DNA from: Shinisaurus crocodilurus
Lineage: Eukaryota; Chordata; Lepidosauria; Squamata; Shinisauridae
Reading direction: 5' to 3'
NCBI GenBank assembly: GCA_021292165.1
Contig: JAHFWL010001280.1
Location: forward strand, 38,011-102,010
Length of the DNA stretch: 64,000 bases
The notes under the pieces were generated by a model. That model was not told the origin of the DNA and ran no database searches. It saw only the letters and a list, made by a program, of their open reading frames with translations. Position 1 is the first letter of the stretch. Each line of letters starts with the position of its first letter. Below are positions 1 to 11,261 of this stretch, piece by piece. The translations under genes and the position numbers were made by a program.

Positions 1-117
1 CAGAAGAGGGAGCAGCTGCAGGGAGCTTGTTTTGCCCTTCCCTGCCAAAAGAAAAAAGAAAAAAGGAAGAAAAACCTATAAGAACCTTTTTAACTAAGAA
101 CTGGTGCCTGAGTTTTG

Positions 118-290
118 CATTCTTCCTCCTCCCTCCCAATTCCTTTTCCTTTTGTGTCATGTCTTTTAGATTGTGAGCCTGAGGGCAGGGACTGTCTTAT
201 TATTAATCTTTGTAAGCCACTCTGAGAGCTTTTTCTGGCTGAAGAGCGGGGTATAAATGCAATAAATAAATAAATAAATAAATTTACTAT
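118..290 (+). mobile_element. L2/CR1-like LINE 3' tail
   Basis: The sequence runs from a C/T-rich lead through 'TTAGATTGTGAGCCTGAGGG' and 'GTAAGCCACTCTGAGAGC' to 'GGGGTATAAATGCAATAAAT' with an AAAT repeat. This is the 3' untranslated end of a non-LTR element. Related ends occur at 4232-4340 (inverted) and 59395-59525. No coding part is attached. The clade assignment (L2-like) is by resemblance only. Confidence 0.6.
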
Positions 291-317
291 GTCTTGTAGT
301 TGTTAATATTGTACTAA

Positions 318-565
318 TTTCCAGAGGGCTAGTCATGTTACTTTGTTACAGCAAAAACAACGAAGAGTCTTGTGGCACCTTAAAGGCTAACAAATTTATT
401 CTGGCATTAAGCTTTCGTAGACACTGTCCACTTCATCAGATGCTTGAAGTGTTAACCTCAAACATTTCATGCATCTGATAGAAGTGGACAGTGTCCATGT
501 AAACTTATGCCAGAATAAATTTGTTAGCCTTTAAAGTCCCACAAGATTCTTCGTTGTTTTAATTT
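318..565. mobile_element. Palindromic MITE ('GTGGCACCTTAAAGGCTAAC' family)
   Basis: The outer parts are inverted copies: AACAACGAAGAGTCTTGTGG at 357 pairs with the complement ending near 556, and 'GGCTAACAAATTTATTCTGG' pairs with 'GCCAGAATAAATTTGTTAGC'. The centre holds a second inverted pair around 'CACTGTCCACTTCATCAGAT'. It is non-coding. A decayed relative lies at 34262-34398. This is a widespread reptile MITE type. Confidence 0.6.
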
Positions 566-792
566 TGTATTGTAATACTGTCTTGCTGAAAGGCCACAGG
601 TGTTATTAGAGATCTGCAATTCAAACCAGCAGCACAGGCCTCCGGCACAGATCTGCTGTTTCCGGGAACTTCCCCAAGACAAAACAAAAACAATACTAGA
701 CAAACAAGACAAGACACAGAACCTTAGCTAAGCACTAAGTCCATGAAAAAGCACCACATAGTAATTGGAGGGGTTGTTTATATGATCATTGC

Positions 793-938
793 CAGTGCTT
801 TTTTTCTGGAGAAAAGGGTACCGGAACTCTTGGATTACATTTCCTCGGGAGTAGATGGCGATTAAATTGTAATGCAATTAATAGAAGAAAAGGTGCTGGA
901 ACTCAGTTCCGGTGAGTTCCACCAGAAAAAAAGCCCTG
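793..938. mobile_element. 146-bp hAT-type MITE with perfect 8-bp target duplication
   Basis: Ends are CAGTGCTTTTTTTCTGG on the left and CCAGAAAAAAAGCCCTG on the right. The 8 bases just outside are identical: ATCATTGC at 785-792 and 939-946. An 8-bp duplication and CA..TG ends are the hAT signature. It has no coding capacity, so it must have been mobilised by a transposase made elsewhere. Confidence 0.85.
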
Positions 939-1194
939 ATCATTGCACAGTATCCCGCCTTTCCACCAACTGTTACTCAAGGCCGATAGACCCCCCTCCA
1001 TCAGTCCTGATCATACCCTGGGTGGGGGTGGGCGAAATGAAGGGCAATGCCCCACATCTCACACATGGAAGATCCTCCCTCATAGAGCGGGCCACGCCAA
1101 CATGGATAATGAACATAGATAGATAGGCATTGCCTCATTGTTGCCAACTCCACCCCACTCCACAAAATCCCACTAACTTGAGCTCCATAAACCT

Positions 1195-1545
1195 AGTGGG
1201 AAAAATCGCAAAACAAGCTGTAACATATAGCTTCGGCTATTGGGTGGTACAGAAATGTAATAAACAAACAAACAAATACTCTTTATCCAGTCTGTAATGG
1301 AAACAAATCCTCCCCCAAACAGTTGATGAGCTGTGCAACCCAAATAAAATATGTACATCATATAAAGACATTCATGTGTATCAAATTTGTATAATCATCT
1401 GCTCAGACAACCTGGGTTTCATGTTCATATGTTATATTTATATTATATTGTATTTTATGGTTTTAACTGTTGTAAACTGCCCAGAGAGCTTCGGCTATTG
1501 GGTGGTATAAAAATGTATTAAATAAATAAATAAATAAATAAAACG
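1195..1545 (+). mobile_element. Two LINE 3' tails ('AGCTTCGGCTATTGGGTGGT')
   Basis: Two non-LTR 3' ends share 'GCTTCGGCTATTGGGTGGTA': one at about 1195-1283 ending in an AAAC repeat, the other at about 1405-1545 ending in AAAT repeats after 'GTAAACTGCCCAGAGAGC'. Both are truncated, with no ORF. They represent separate insertions of one family. Confidence 0.55.
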
Positions 1546-1899
1546 TTCATATTATTTTGAATTTCCTTAGCTCTCTATTCTAGGCTATTCTGTCCTGTGA
1601 CACCAGGTTCTAGCATACAACCTCCTAGACTGCATATTGTAATAGTACCTGAGAGAGATGATCTTCAAGAGCTTATAGGCAAGGGTCTCTTATGCTCTAC
1701 CCATCTCCTCTAGAAGCTGCCATGTGTCATTAGGGGGTTAAGAGCTAGATAAGAAAGATGGGGAGTTGGATGCTTGCCCAAGACTAAGCTTTAGGGGAAC
1801 TAAATGTTTTATCATGGCAGTAATTTGCACAGCAGGGTGTAAAATTTGTATTAGGCTTTACCACGTGAGTCAGTGCAGTACTAATATTCCAGTATGCTC

Positions 1900-3150
1900 C
1901 CACATGTGCACTGTTGTATATAGCTATCACGTGCCTAGCTGTCACGTGCCTAGCTGTCAACCAGAACACCCTGGCAAATGGGGGGGGGGGGGACTGCAAA
2001 GGTAAGTGCACCAGAAGGGGGTGGGCTGTAGATCTCCCCCTTAGCAAGGTAATCCTCTGGGTTTTGTGTTAAACTGACACTTCTCAGTGCCCTACACCTT
2101 TGGGACACTTCCTGAGTCTCTAGCTAGTCCACATTGGGGGGGGGCACCCCATTCACTCCGTCCTTATCTGCAACCACTTTTTTTTTAAGTGTCTGGGAAA
2201 TTTGCGCTTTTTTTTTACAGCTAAATATACACAGATTTCATGGCTGGGAAGTAAATCGAAGGGAAATTTGCGATATGGCCCCACTCACTGCGTTCCATCT
2301 AGCCGCCTTGTCAGGGTTTTTTGACAGCTGTCAGGGTACTGTAGTAAGTACCCCAAAATGGAGCCACAAAAAGGGTGTGGCCTTAAGATCTCCCCTTTCT
2401 GGACTAGCTGGAGACTCAGGAAGTGTCCCAAAGGTGGAGGGCACTGAGACGTGTCAGTTCAACACTTAAAACCCAGAGGATTACCTTACTAAGGGGGAGA
2501 TCTGCAGCCCACCCCCATTTGATGCACTTAGCTTTGCAGTTTCTCCCCCGTTTGCCGGTGCGTTCCAATTGACAGCTAGGCCCTTGACAGCTGTCAACTA
2601 TTCATAATTTAGCCTATATGCAGTCTTGCCTTGTTATTCTGTTACCGTTTGACAGCTGTAACTGACAAGGTAATAGACCAAGCAAGACTGCATATAACAG
2701 AAAAGTGAAAGAGTGCACTTGCGCAACTCCAAAAGGCCGATTAAAATTTAAAAAAATTATGAAGACATTTGCTCACATTTCTGGCGCTGAAAAAAAAAGG
2801 GTGGCGAGCCAGTGACAATCGCTCCAAAGTGCTGCTTGGGCATCAGTGGAGGGGCTGTTGCTGGCTGGCAGTGGCAGTGGCAGTGGCACAGGTGAGATTG
2901 CCTAGAGCCGCAAGGGGTTTCTGCTGCTCTTGCTGAGCGGCTCACTCGCTGCTTCCCACAACCCACAATGGGATTGGTCTGCTGGGTTTGGATGACACGG
3001 CAACGCATTGTGGGTCCAACAACCCCTAGAACAAACCATGGGTTGTCAGGGTGGCTTGTTGCCCCAAAACAAACCACCCTGCAGGAAGCAGTCTGGGTTT
3101 GAAGAACACAGCAACCAATGTGTTGCCATGTTATGTGAACCCAGTCTTTG
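1900..3150. mobile_element. Non-autonomous DNA element, CAGCTG-palindrome family, copy I
   Basis: This composite contains a large inverted repeat (arms 1944-2133 and 2395-2583), a smaller hairpin near 2617-2696, several copies of the palindrome TTGACAGCTGTCAA, and a right part ending in 'GAAGAACACAGCAACCAATG'. Blocks of it recur in the same order at 55632-56640 and 59940-60920, for example 'GCCAGTGACAATCGCTCC' near 2810 against a close relative near 60826. No transposase fragment is visible. The outer limits are approximate. Confidence 0.55.
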
Positions 3151-4231
3151 AGTAAATTTGGTAAAGAAGGGACTGTTATGTCTTATCCCATCGTTTTCAA
3201 TGGCACTTTATCACAAAACAAACAAATAAATAAATAAATAAATAAATGACTTTGGCTGTATTATGCCCATTCTTATTCACTCAAAATCTCCGAGACTGGA
3301 TGGGCCAAACACCTAAATAAATACATAAAATAAATGTAACACTTTCTATTTAATGAGCTATGCCAGTTGAATTGGGAGGGGGCAGAACTGGAAGTTCCTC
3401 CCATAAAGGAGAGGGAACATTGGACAAGATGTCCTCTGAGATCACTTCCAGCTCTACATTCAACATGGTTTTAAACTGGGTGATTTAATACTGTGGCATC
3501 TATTCATGTTTATACTTTCAGAGCCTCACCTGAACTGGCAGAGACACTCCCGGGAAAACAGATGCAAAAATGTATTCAACTCCATCTCCCTTTGTCTTTT
3601 CCCTGGTCTCCCTGCCAGGTCCTGGGCCAAGGAAGAGAAGAGCAGAGTGAGGCCTAAACACTAATCTAAGCAGACATCTGTCATATACTGTGCACTATAA
3701 AGGAGGATTAGTGTGTAAAAAGGATGCCCATTGCCCCATACTCCATGGGACACTCCTGCCAAAAGGAATCAGGAAGGGAAGATGCTGGAAGCATAATTCA
3801 TTTTTGTTTATTTGCTGCACGTCAAATATAATAAAAAGAAGAAAAACTGCAGCTGAGAAAAACAAGAGAATCTTAATGCAAACCCCTATGATAGCAGCTT
3901 CTCTGAAAGACACAATGACTTCCTCACTGTATTTATCACTCCTCCATTAACTTTCTAAACAGCCCGAAGCCTTTACCTCTTCTGCATAAATAACAGAACA
4001 CTGACCTAGAATCCTAGTGGGAAGAAGTTGGGATAATGCAGGTGACACTTTCAGACCCTGTTTTTGACTTTCTCAAAGAGTGTTTCCTCCCAGCACACAC
4101 ACACACCCCAACTAGTGTATAACCTTTTATTGGGAATTTCTTCTTCCCAGACAAGACACCAACCTACACTATGCATCTCCTGTTCCTTTCTTTAATGCAA
4201 GACCTTTGAAGAAGTCAAGAAGAATGTACCG

Positions 4232-4340
4232 TAAGATTGATTGATTGATTGATTGATTGCATTTATACCCCACTCTTCAGCCAGAAAAGACTCCCAGAGT
4301 GGTTTACAAAGATTAATAATAAGACAGTCCCTGTCCATTT
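4232..4340 (-). mobile_element. L2-like LINE 3' tail with GATT repeat
   Basis: This is the reverse complement of the tail at 118-290, with a (GATT)n run at the A-rich end (4232-4259), then 'GCATTTATACCCCACTCTTC' and 'CAGAGTGGTTTACAAAG'. It is 5' truncated. Confidence 0.6.
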
Positions 4341-4394
4341 GAGCCTTCTGCCACAAGATAACAAAGAAGAATCCATCAGTGAGGTCCTGGAGAC

Positions 4395-4510
4395 ACACGA
4401 ATCCTGGATGGAGATAACCTGGCTGCAGTGTTTCCATTCCCTGCTAACGTCCCATCTAGATTACTGCAATGCGTTGTACAAGGGAAGATTGTTACACCAC
4501 AAATCTTAAG
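4395..4510 (+). mobile_element. LINE reverse-transcriptase C-terminal scrap
   Basis: A short open stretch reads LLTSHLDYCNALYKG (about 4441-4485), close to the 'TSRLDYCNALY' motif just after the RT domain of L2/CR1-type LINEs. The sequence to about 4960 may belong to the same or a neighbouring dead LINE. It is a fragment with no function. Confidence 0.5.
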
Positions 4511-4960
4511 TGGTGTAACGCATCCTTCACACACATAGTAGTAACACAATCCTTGAGTGCTGATCACCTCTGCCTATGTGGTCATGTTATTCTCACATTT
4601 GCCCTTACATTGTGGAGTAGTACCCATTCATCATTTCTCTGGGCCAGGTAAACACTTGCAAAATGGGTCTCCACCAGTCCCTGCCACGATCCCTTGTCTA
4701 TTTTGAAAAATTGGAAAATCAATGAGTGTCCTTTACCTTCTTTTACTTCTCTTCCTTTAAGCTCCTTACATTTCTGGCTACCTGATTTATATTTACAGCC
4801 AGACATTGTAGTATTAATTATACATAAGTGCACTGACAAAGGCCCTGATGAATGCCCAAGGAAAAGATCTGGAGATTTGGAAAGCTTCCACTTTTTTTGG
4901 TGATCGTTCAGTTGGCCTAATAAAAGTATTACACTACATGGATTTTGGGATTTTTCTTAT

Positions 4961-7301
4961 GGCCAATACAGCTACCTGCCTTTGTTTTTGTTTTTGAATG
5001 CCCTGTAGACACTATTCCCCAATAGTTTAGGGAAGCCGCTCCTCCAGTCGCTGATGCAATCCGGCGGCTTTGCCTGTCCAGCATCCTCTCCCCAATGGGA
5101 GAAGGCACAGGGCAGGTGAAGCGGCTTCACTACACACAGACTGGTTCCTGGCAGACATGTTGGGACTGGAGGATCACCCTCCCAATGCACCCACCAGGAA
5201 CTGAATGTCATCAGGGGAGTGTGACCATGCCCCCTATACCATCAGGGACAAGGCCACATGTCTGATGTCAGGAGGCATGGCCACGCCCCCTCATGTAATT
5301 TGTCCAGCAGTGGGCTGGGTGGGTATCATCCAGCCTCCAGCCACTTTTGGTTGCATTCCCCTGCACGGCTGGCATCAGCCCTGCCCATCACTGGCATCCA
5401 GCCTCCCCAACAGATAACCCTAATGGGAAAACAGCTCTCAACCAAAAACAAAGTTTCCTCACTCTTGCTATAGATTATAGAACATCAATCTACTCTTGTC
5501 TTATGGAGGAGCATTAGACTGTTCCAGCATTCTCTTTGAAACCATTTTCTCAAGAATTCACTGAATGTCTGATTCTACTCCAACAGGAAACTGCTGGAGA
5601 ATGAGTCATGTGCTGTTTTAGTAATTTGCCCAGGTGAATCAAGATATTGCTACAAATCAGAATATATCAGCAGCATGCTGCTTTCTGTAGCTAGAATCAA
5701 AGAAAGGGCAGGAAGTAGCACATGCAAAATGCCGGGGGCTGTTTTTTATAACAAGAACTACTCCCTGGTATGGAATTTGTTTGTGTGCTTTTGTTTGAGG
5801 CATACTGTTCTGTAGTAAACTAACCACAGTGTACTGTAATTAGTAGCCTCACTTGGGGTGTAGACTTATAGGGATGTCTCTTCTGTTTAAAGTGGAGTAC
5901 CTGCTCACATGCTTGTATATTGTCCTCTCCACACCTGCAAGATAATCTCAGCAATCTGTCTGTCTTCAGGTGTCAACCACTCTAGAGGATACTCATCACA
6001 TGGAAGCCATTCTGATAATCATTAATCACCAATCACACGAGGAGCAAATTGCACTCATGTCCTGATGATGGGCTTCCCATTAAGGCATCTGGCTGGCCAC
6101 TTTGTGAACAGCATGCTGAACTGGTACATAGGCCTTTGGTCTGATTCAGCAGGGCTCTTATGTTCAAATGTCATGGTCACATCCCACATTTATCTTGGGG
6201 TGTTTTCCAAGTATTTGTCCTTGTTGAAATTACCAGTCTCTTTGATGTTGCCCAGAGAGCCGAGCCAAGAGGTGGCCTCCAAGCTGGACAGGTAAGCTCA
6301 TGCTCCCACACCCCAGCCCCTGAATCCTCCCAATTTTACTAAAGCATTCATATCTCCCTCTCCTCTGCACCCAATTCAAAAAGAGAAGTTAACAGGCAAT
6401 CACAAATGGTAAGCGGGCAGGGCCTCTTCTGCCCCCTTCCCTTCCGTAATTCAAGTACTGCTCAAAACTCAATTCTCATTAGGTCATTTTGGCCGTTTCC
6501 ATCCATTTTCATCCTGTTTCACTCCCCAGCTGCTGGCAGTTATGATGGCGCATGAGTGACAGCAGAGCCCCGCGTATGCTGGATGGGAGATTTATAATCC
6601 TGTCTGTGCATAGAGGCCCATTATTCCACACACAGATCTTCCAGATCTCACCCCCCTCTGCGCAGCGTGCAGCGTGTCGGTTTGAAGCTGCCAGCCAGCT
6701 TGCCTGTAATCCGACTCCAGCTTCTAGCTTCCCCGGTGTGCAGACTAATCCAAGTGGCAAGGAAACACTCTGTAACACCACAGGTCTATTTCTACCTGTT
6801 TATTTACTTAGCAAGTAATATTCTACAGAGTATACATTTCCTAGTTACAGTCCATGTGCAGAGTACAATGCATAGCAAGCATTATTTCCAGTGGAGTAGG
6901 TTGAGCTTCACTCCACTTTAGCAAAGATGTTACATTGTTGCAAAGTCCAGCAAGCAATAGCCAGAAGAGAGAAGGAATAGAGAAAGCAGTCCTGCTCTTA
7001 TCTAAAATGGCTTCAGACAGAAAAAACAAGTTAGCACGTCATCAGAACATACAAACCATGTGACTAGCTCATAATGTTCCCAGGGCCTAGCTTTCTCATG
7101 AGAAAGAACACGGGAAAGTAGAAAGACATAACACACTTGTTTACAGCCATTCTGTTCCTTTCCATGTGTAAACACTGTGCTACAGCTGGTCAATGTGATA
7201 CATATCACAACAGTTAGGCAGTGCATTGCCTTAGCTGTGTGTTCCTTATTCCCTTTCCCTGAGGACCACAGGTCGTTTCACCACCCACCCAAGGGTAGCC
7301 C
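4961..7301. other. Intergenic, mostly unique; one LINE tail at 6010-6170
   Basis: No gene was found. A CR1-related 3' end is recognisable at about 6010-6170 ('GCCTTTGGTCTGATTCAGCA', then 'GGGCTCTTATGTTC'). The stretch 6740-6815 read on the minus strand ends in AAATAAACAGG.. and could be the end of an LTR, but no partner end was found. The rest shows nothing I recognise. Confidence 0.4.
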
Positions 7302-7775
7302 CTGTATTACAGGGGTGCTGAACCTCTTTTGCCCTGAGGGCTAAATTCAATTTCAGAGAAGCTCTGGGGGGGGCACATTCCAGTGGTGGGCAAGGCTGAA
7401 AGCAAAAGGGGGCAGGGCCAAAGTACGTAGCAAAAATACAAAAAACACCCCAGCATATTTTAGCTTAAAGTTCTTTCTGTCAGATAGGTGTTTCAAATGG
7501 GGCAAAGAATGAAAGGAACATGGTGGTCAGAGTCTACTACCGACCACCCAATCAAGTAGAAGATGAGGATGAAACTTTTGAAAAGCATATTGCCAACGTT
7601 TCATGGAGGCATGATGCAGTAGTAACGGGGGACTTTAATTTCCCCGATATCTGTTGGGAGACAAATTCTGCCAAACATGGCCCCTCCAAGAAATTCCTGA
7701 CTTGTGTTGCTGATAACTTCCTCCTACAGAAAGTGGAGGAAAGAACTAGAGGATCAGCTATCCTTGACTTGATTG

Positions 7776-8631
7776 CAGGGATGGGGACTCGGACTCAGGG
7801 ACTCGACTCATGAGTCCGACTGAGTCCCCCCTCTGACTCGAGTCCCACTCGAGTCCCAATAATTTATGTGGGACTCGAGACTCGACTCGGGACTCGAGCC
7901 CAAGGACTCCTCCTCCTCCACCTCCGCCACCGCTCTCGCCTCTGCCACCACCGCCGCCCTCACCTCCTCCTCCTCCTCCTCCTCCGCCGCCGCCGCCGTC
8001 GACCTCGTCGCCATCGCCGTAGCACACAGCACGCCGCGTCACGCCACCAGCGCCGTCGCTCTGTTTTTGAACCACAGCAACCCCGCCAAAAACAGAGCGA
8101 TGGCGCTGGCGGCGTGACGCGGCGTGCTGTGTGCTACGGCGATGGCGACGAGGTCGGCGGAGGAGGAGGAGGAGGAGGTGAGGGCGGCAGCGGCGGCAGA
8201 GGCGGCAGAGGCGAGGGTGGCGGCGAGGGCAGCGGCGGCGGCGGCGGTGAGGTGAGGGCGGCGGAGGTGGAGGTGAGGGCGGCGGCGGCAGCGGCGGCGG
8301 TGGCAGAGGCAAGGTGAGGGCGGCGGCGGTGGCGAGGTGAGGGCGGTGGCAGCGGTGAGGTGAAGGCGGCGGAGGTGGAGGTGAGGGCGGCAGCGGCAGC
8401 GGCCCATGAAGGGAGCAGGAGGGTCTCCGCGGGAGGAAGGGCAGCTCTTCTTCCTCTCGCGGAGACCCTCCTGCTCCCTCCATGGGCCGCCGCTTTGGGA
8501 GGGACTCGGGACTCGGGACTCGACTCGAGTCACCATTTTGGACCTCGGACTCTAGACTCGACTCTAGACTCGGGTCCAAAGACTCGGGACTCGACTCGGG
8601 ACTCGGGACCAAGGACTCTTCAACATCCCTG
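7776..8631. mobile_element. 856-bp hAT-like MITE with GACTCG arrays, copy 1 (in CR1)
   Basis: Ends are CAGGGATGGGGACTCGG and TTCAACATCCCTG, so CAGGGATG/CATCCCTG are the inverted tips. The flanking 8 bases are identical, CTTGATTG at 7768-7775 and 8632-8639, and the CR1 reading frame resumes directly across them. Next to each tip are dense arrays of GACTCG/CGAGTC. The core is GC-rich triplet repeat with two strong hairpins (8008-8148 and 8401-8488). The long ORFs on both strands here are low-complexity artefacts. Confidence 0.9.
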
Positions 8632-10221
8632 CTTGATTGTAACCAACAGAGACGCCTTAGTGGATAAAGTGGCAGTTACAGGAACTCTGGGGGAAAGTGA
8701 CCATGTTATACTTAAGTTCTTGATTCTAATGGAAGCAAAAGCTGAGTGTAGCCAAATGTGTACTCTGGATTTTAGGAAAGCCAATTTTAATAAACTTAGA
8801 ACAATGATAAGTAAGATCCCATGGCAAGCGACTCTAATAAGAAAAAAAAGTTGAAGATGGGTTGGAGTTTTTTTTAAAGGAAATTATAAATGCACAATTA
8901 CAAACAATTCCAACAAGGAAAAAAGGTAGAGGACAATAGAAGAAGCCAATGTGGCTTCACAAAAAGCTTAGAGATGACCTGAAAACAAAAAGGGACACAT
9001 ATAAGAAGTGGAAGGAAGGCCAGGCTACAAAGGAAGAGTACAGGCAGGTAGCACAGAATTGCAGGGATGGTGTCAGGAAGGCTAAAGCTGAGAATGAGCT
9101 GAAGGTAGCAAGGGACGCTAAAAGCAACAAAAAAGCTTTCTTCAGATACATGCATAGTAAAAGACAGAGGAAAGAAATGGTGGTTCAACTACGCAATGAG
9201 GATGTCAAAATGATAACAGAAGACAAAGAAAAGGCAGAAGTGTTCAATTCCTACTTTGGCTCAGTCTTCTCCCGAAAGAGGGTCTATGGCGCCTCTGGCA
9301 GATCCTGAAGTACAAGCTGCAGGGGCAGGATTGCAGCTTGTGATTGACAGGCAAATAGTCAAGGAACACCTAATTTCTTTGAACAAGTTCAAATCTCCAG
9401 GGCCCAACGAACTGCATCCTAGAGTAATAAAGGAACTGGCAGAAGAACTCTCAGAACCACTATCTATTATCTTTGAGAAATCATGGAGGACCGGTGAAAT
9501 GCCAGATGACTGGAGGAGGGCAAATGTTGTTCCTATCTTCAAAAAAGGAAAAAAAGGAGGATCCTGGGAACTACAGACCAGTCAGTCTGACATCAATCCC
9601 TGGGGAAATTCTGGAGCAGATTATAAAGCAGTCAGTCTGCAAGCACCTTGAAAACAATGCAGTGATTACTAGAAGCCAGCATGGATTTGTCAAGAACAAA
9701 TCCTGCTAGACGAATCTCATCTCATTTTTTGATCAGGTAACCTCCTTTGTGGACTGTGGGCATGCTGTGGACATAATATATCTTGATGTCAGCAAAGCTT
9801 TTGACAAAGTGCCTCATGATTAGCAAACTAGCTAAAAGTGGACTAGAGATGAAACAACTATCCAGTGGATCCACAGTTGGCTACAGAATCAGACTCAAAG
9901 AGTGCTTATCAATGGTACCTTCTCAAACTGGGGAGAGGTAACAAGCGGGGTACCGCAGGGCTCAGTCCTGAGCCCAGTGCTCTTCAACATTTTTATTAAT
10001 GACTTGGATGAGGAGGTGCAGGGAATGCTTATCAAGTTTGCAGATGACACTAAATTGGGTGGAATAGCTAATACCCTGGAAGACAGAAAGAAAATACAAA
10101 GTGATCTCGATAGGCTGGAGCGCTGGGCTGAAAACAACAGAATGAAATTTAATAGGGATAAATGCCAATTCTGCACCTAGGAAAAAGAAACCAAATGCAC
10201 AGTTACATGATGGGGGATACT

Positions 10222-10386
10222 CAGGGCCGGTGCAAGGCAGTTTGGTGCAGTTTGGTGCCCTAGGCAAGATCAGATATTTAGCGCGCCCCCCTTTCCACTT
10301 GAGCCCTCCCTCCCTATTTCTGGCGCGCCCTTTAGCCCTGCGCCCTAGGCAGCTGCCTAGTTGGCCTAATGGTAGCACCGGCCCTG
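10222..10386. mobile_element. 165-bp hAT MITE inside the CR1
   Basis: The ends CAGGGCCGGTGC and GCACCGGCCCTG are exact inverted repeats. Flanks GGGATACT (10214-10221) and GGGATTCT (10387-10394) match at 7 of 8 bases, as expected for a hAT target duplication. It interrupts CR1 coding sequence after the FADD region. Confidence 0.85.
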
Positions 10387-11261
10387 GGGATTCTTGGCTC
10401 AACAGTACTACAAGGGAGAAGGATCTTGGAATTGTTGTGGATCACAAGCTGAATATGAGCCAGCAATGTGATGTGGTGCAAAAAAGGCAAATGCTATTTT
10501 GGGCTGCATTAATAGAAGTATTGCTTCCATATTGTGTGAAGTACTAGTTCCGCTCTACTCAGCACTGGTTAGGCCTCATCTTGAGTACTGCATCCAGTTC
10601 TGGGCACCACACTTTAAGAAGGATGCAGACAAATTGGAAAGGGTTCAGAGGAGAGCAACAAAGATGATTAGGGGACTGGAAACAAAGCCCTATGAGGAGA
10701 GACTGAAAGAACTGGGCATGTTTAGCCTTCAGAAGAGAAGACTGAGGGGAGATATGATAGCACTCTTCAAGTACTTGAAGGGTTGTCACACAGAGGAGGG
10801 CCAGGATCTCTTCTTGATCATCCCAGAGTGCAGGACACGGAATAATGGGCTCAAGTTACAGGAAGCCAGATTCCGGCTGAACATCAGGAAAAACTTCCTG
10901 ACTGTTAGACCAATAAGACAATGGAACCAATTACCTAGGGAGGTAGTGGGCTCTCCAACACTGGAGGCATTCGAGATGCAGCTGGACAGCCATCTGTCAG
11001 GGATGCTTTAACTTGGATTCCTACACTGAGCAGGAGGTTGGACTCGATGGCCTTATAGGCCCCTTTCAACTCTACTATTCCATGATTCTATGATTCAACC
11101 ATTTAGAATGGGGGAAAAACTGTGCAAAAACTGGGAAACCACCAAATGATCAGTGGACAGGGGAGTGGGGCTGGAACCAGGGGAAGGGGCATGGCCATCT
11201 GGAGAACCCCAGAGAGTCGGATTTGGCCCACGGGCCTAGGTTCAACACCCTTGCTGTACTG

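Larger units (their letters stand above)
7500..11098 (+). mobile_element. CR1-type LINE, 5'-truncated, ORF2 degenerate
   Basis: The element encodes the end of the endonuclease domain ([10 protein letters not shown] near 7630), then reverse transcriptase with GVPQGSVLSPVLFNIF near 9945 and the FADD catalytic motif at about 10037. The C-terminal region follows ([12 protein letters not shown] near 10570; [11 protein letters not shown] near 10650) and ends near 11011. The 3' end is the usual CR1 'TTGGACTCGATGGCC' followed by ATTCTATGATTCA repeats. ORF1 and the start of the endonuclease are missing. The coding frame is broken by frameshifts, stops and two MITE insertions (7776-8631 and 10222-10386). 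It is dead. Confidence 0.9.
7310..11253. mobile_element. Old hAT MITE split by the CR1 insertion
   Basis: The left end CAGGGGTGCTGAACCTC (from 7310) is matched by the complementary right end AGGTTCAACACCCTTG (to 11253). Flanks CTGTATTA (7302-7309) and CTGTACTG (11254-11261) agree at 6 of 8 bases, as for an aged hAT duplication. Element sequence proper is only about 7310-7450 and 11100-11253; everything between arrived later. Confidence 0.6.

Noticed and set aside
7758..8612. 284-aa minus-strand ORF and 149-165-aa relatives on both strands
   Set aside because: They are low-complexity P/R/G repeats inside a hAT-like MITE that has inserted into a CR1 element.
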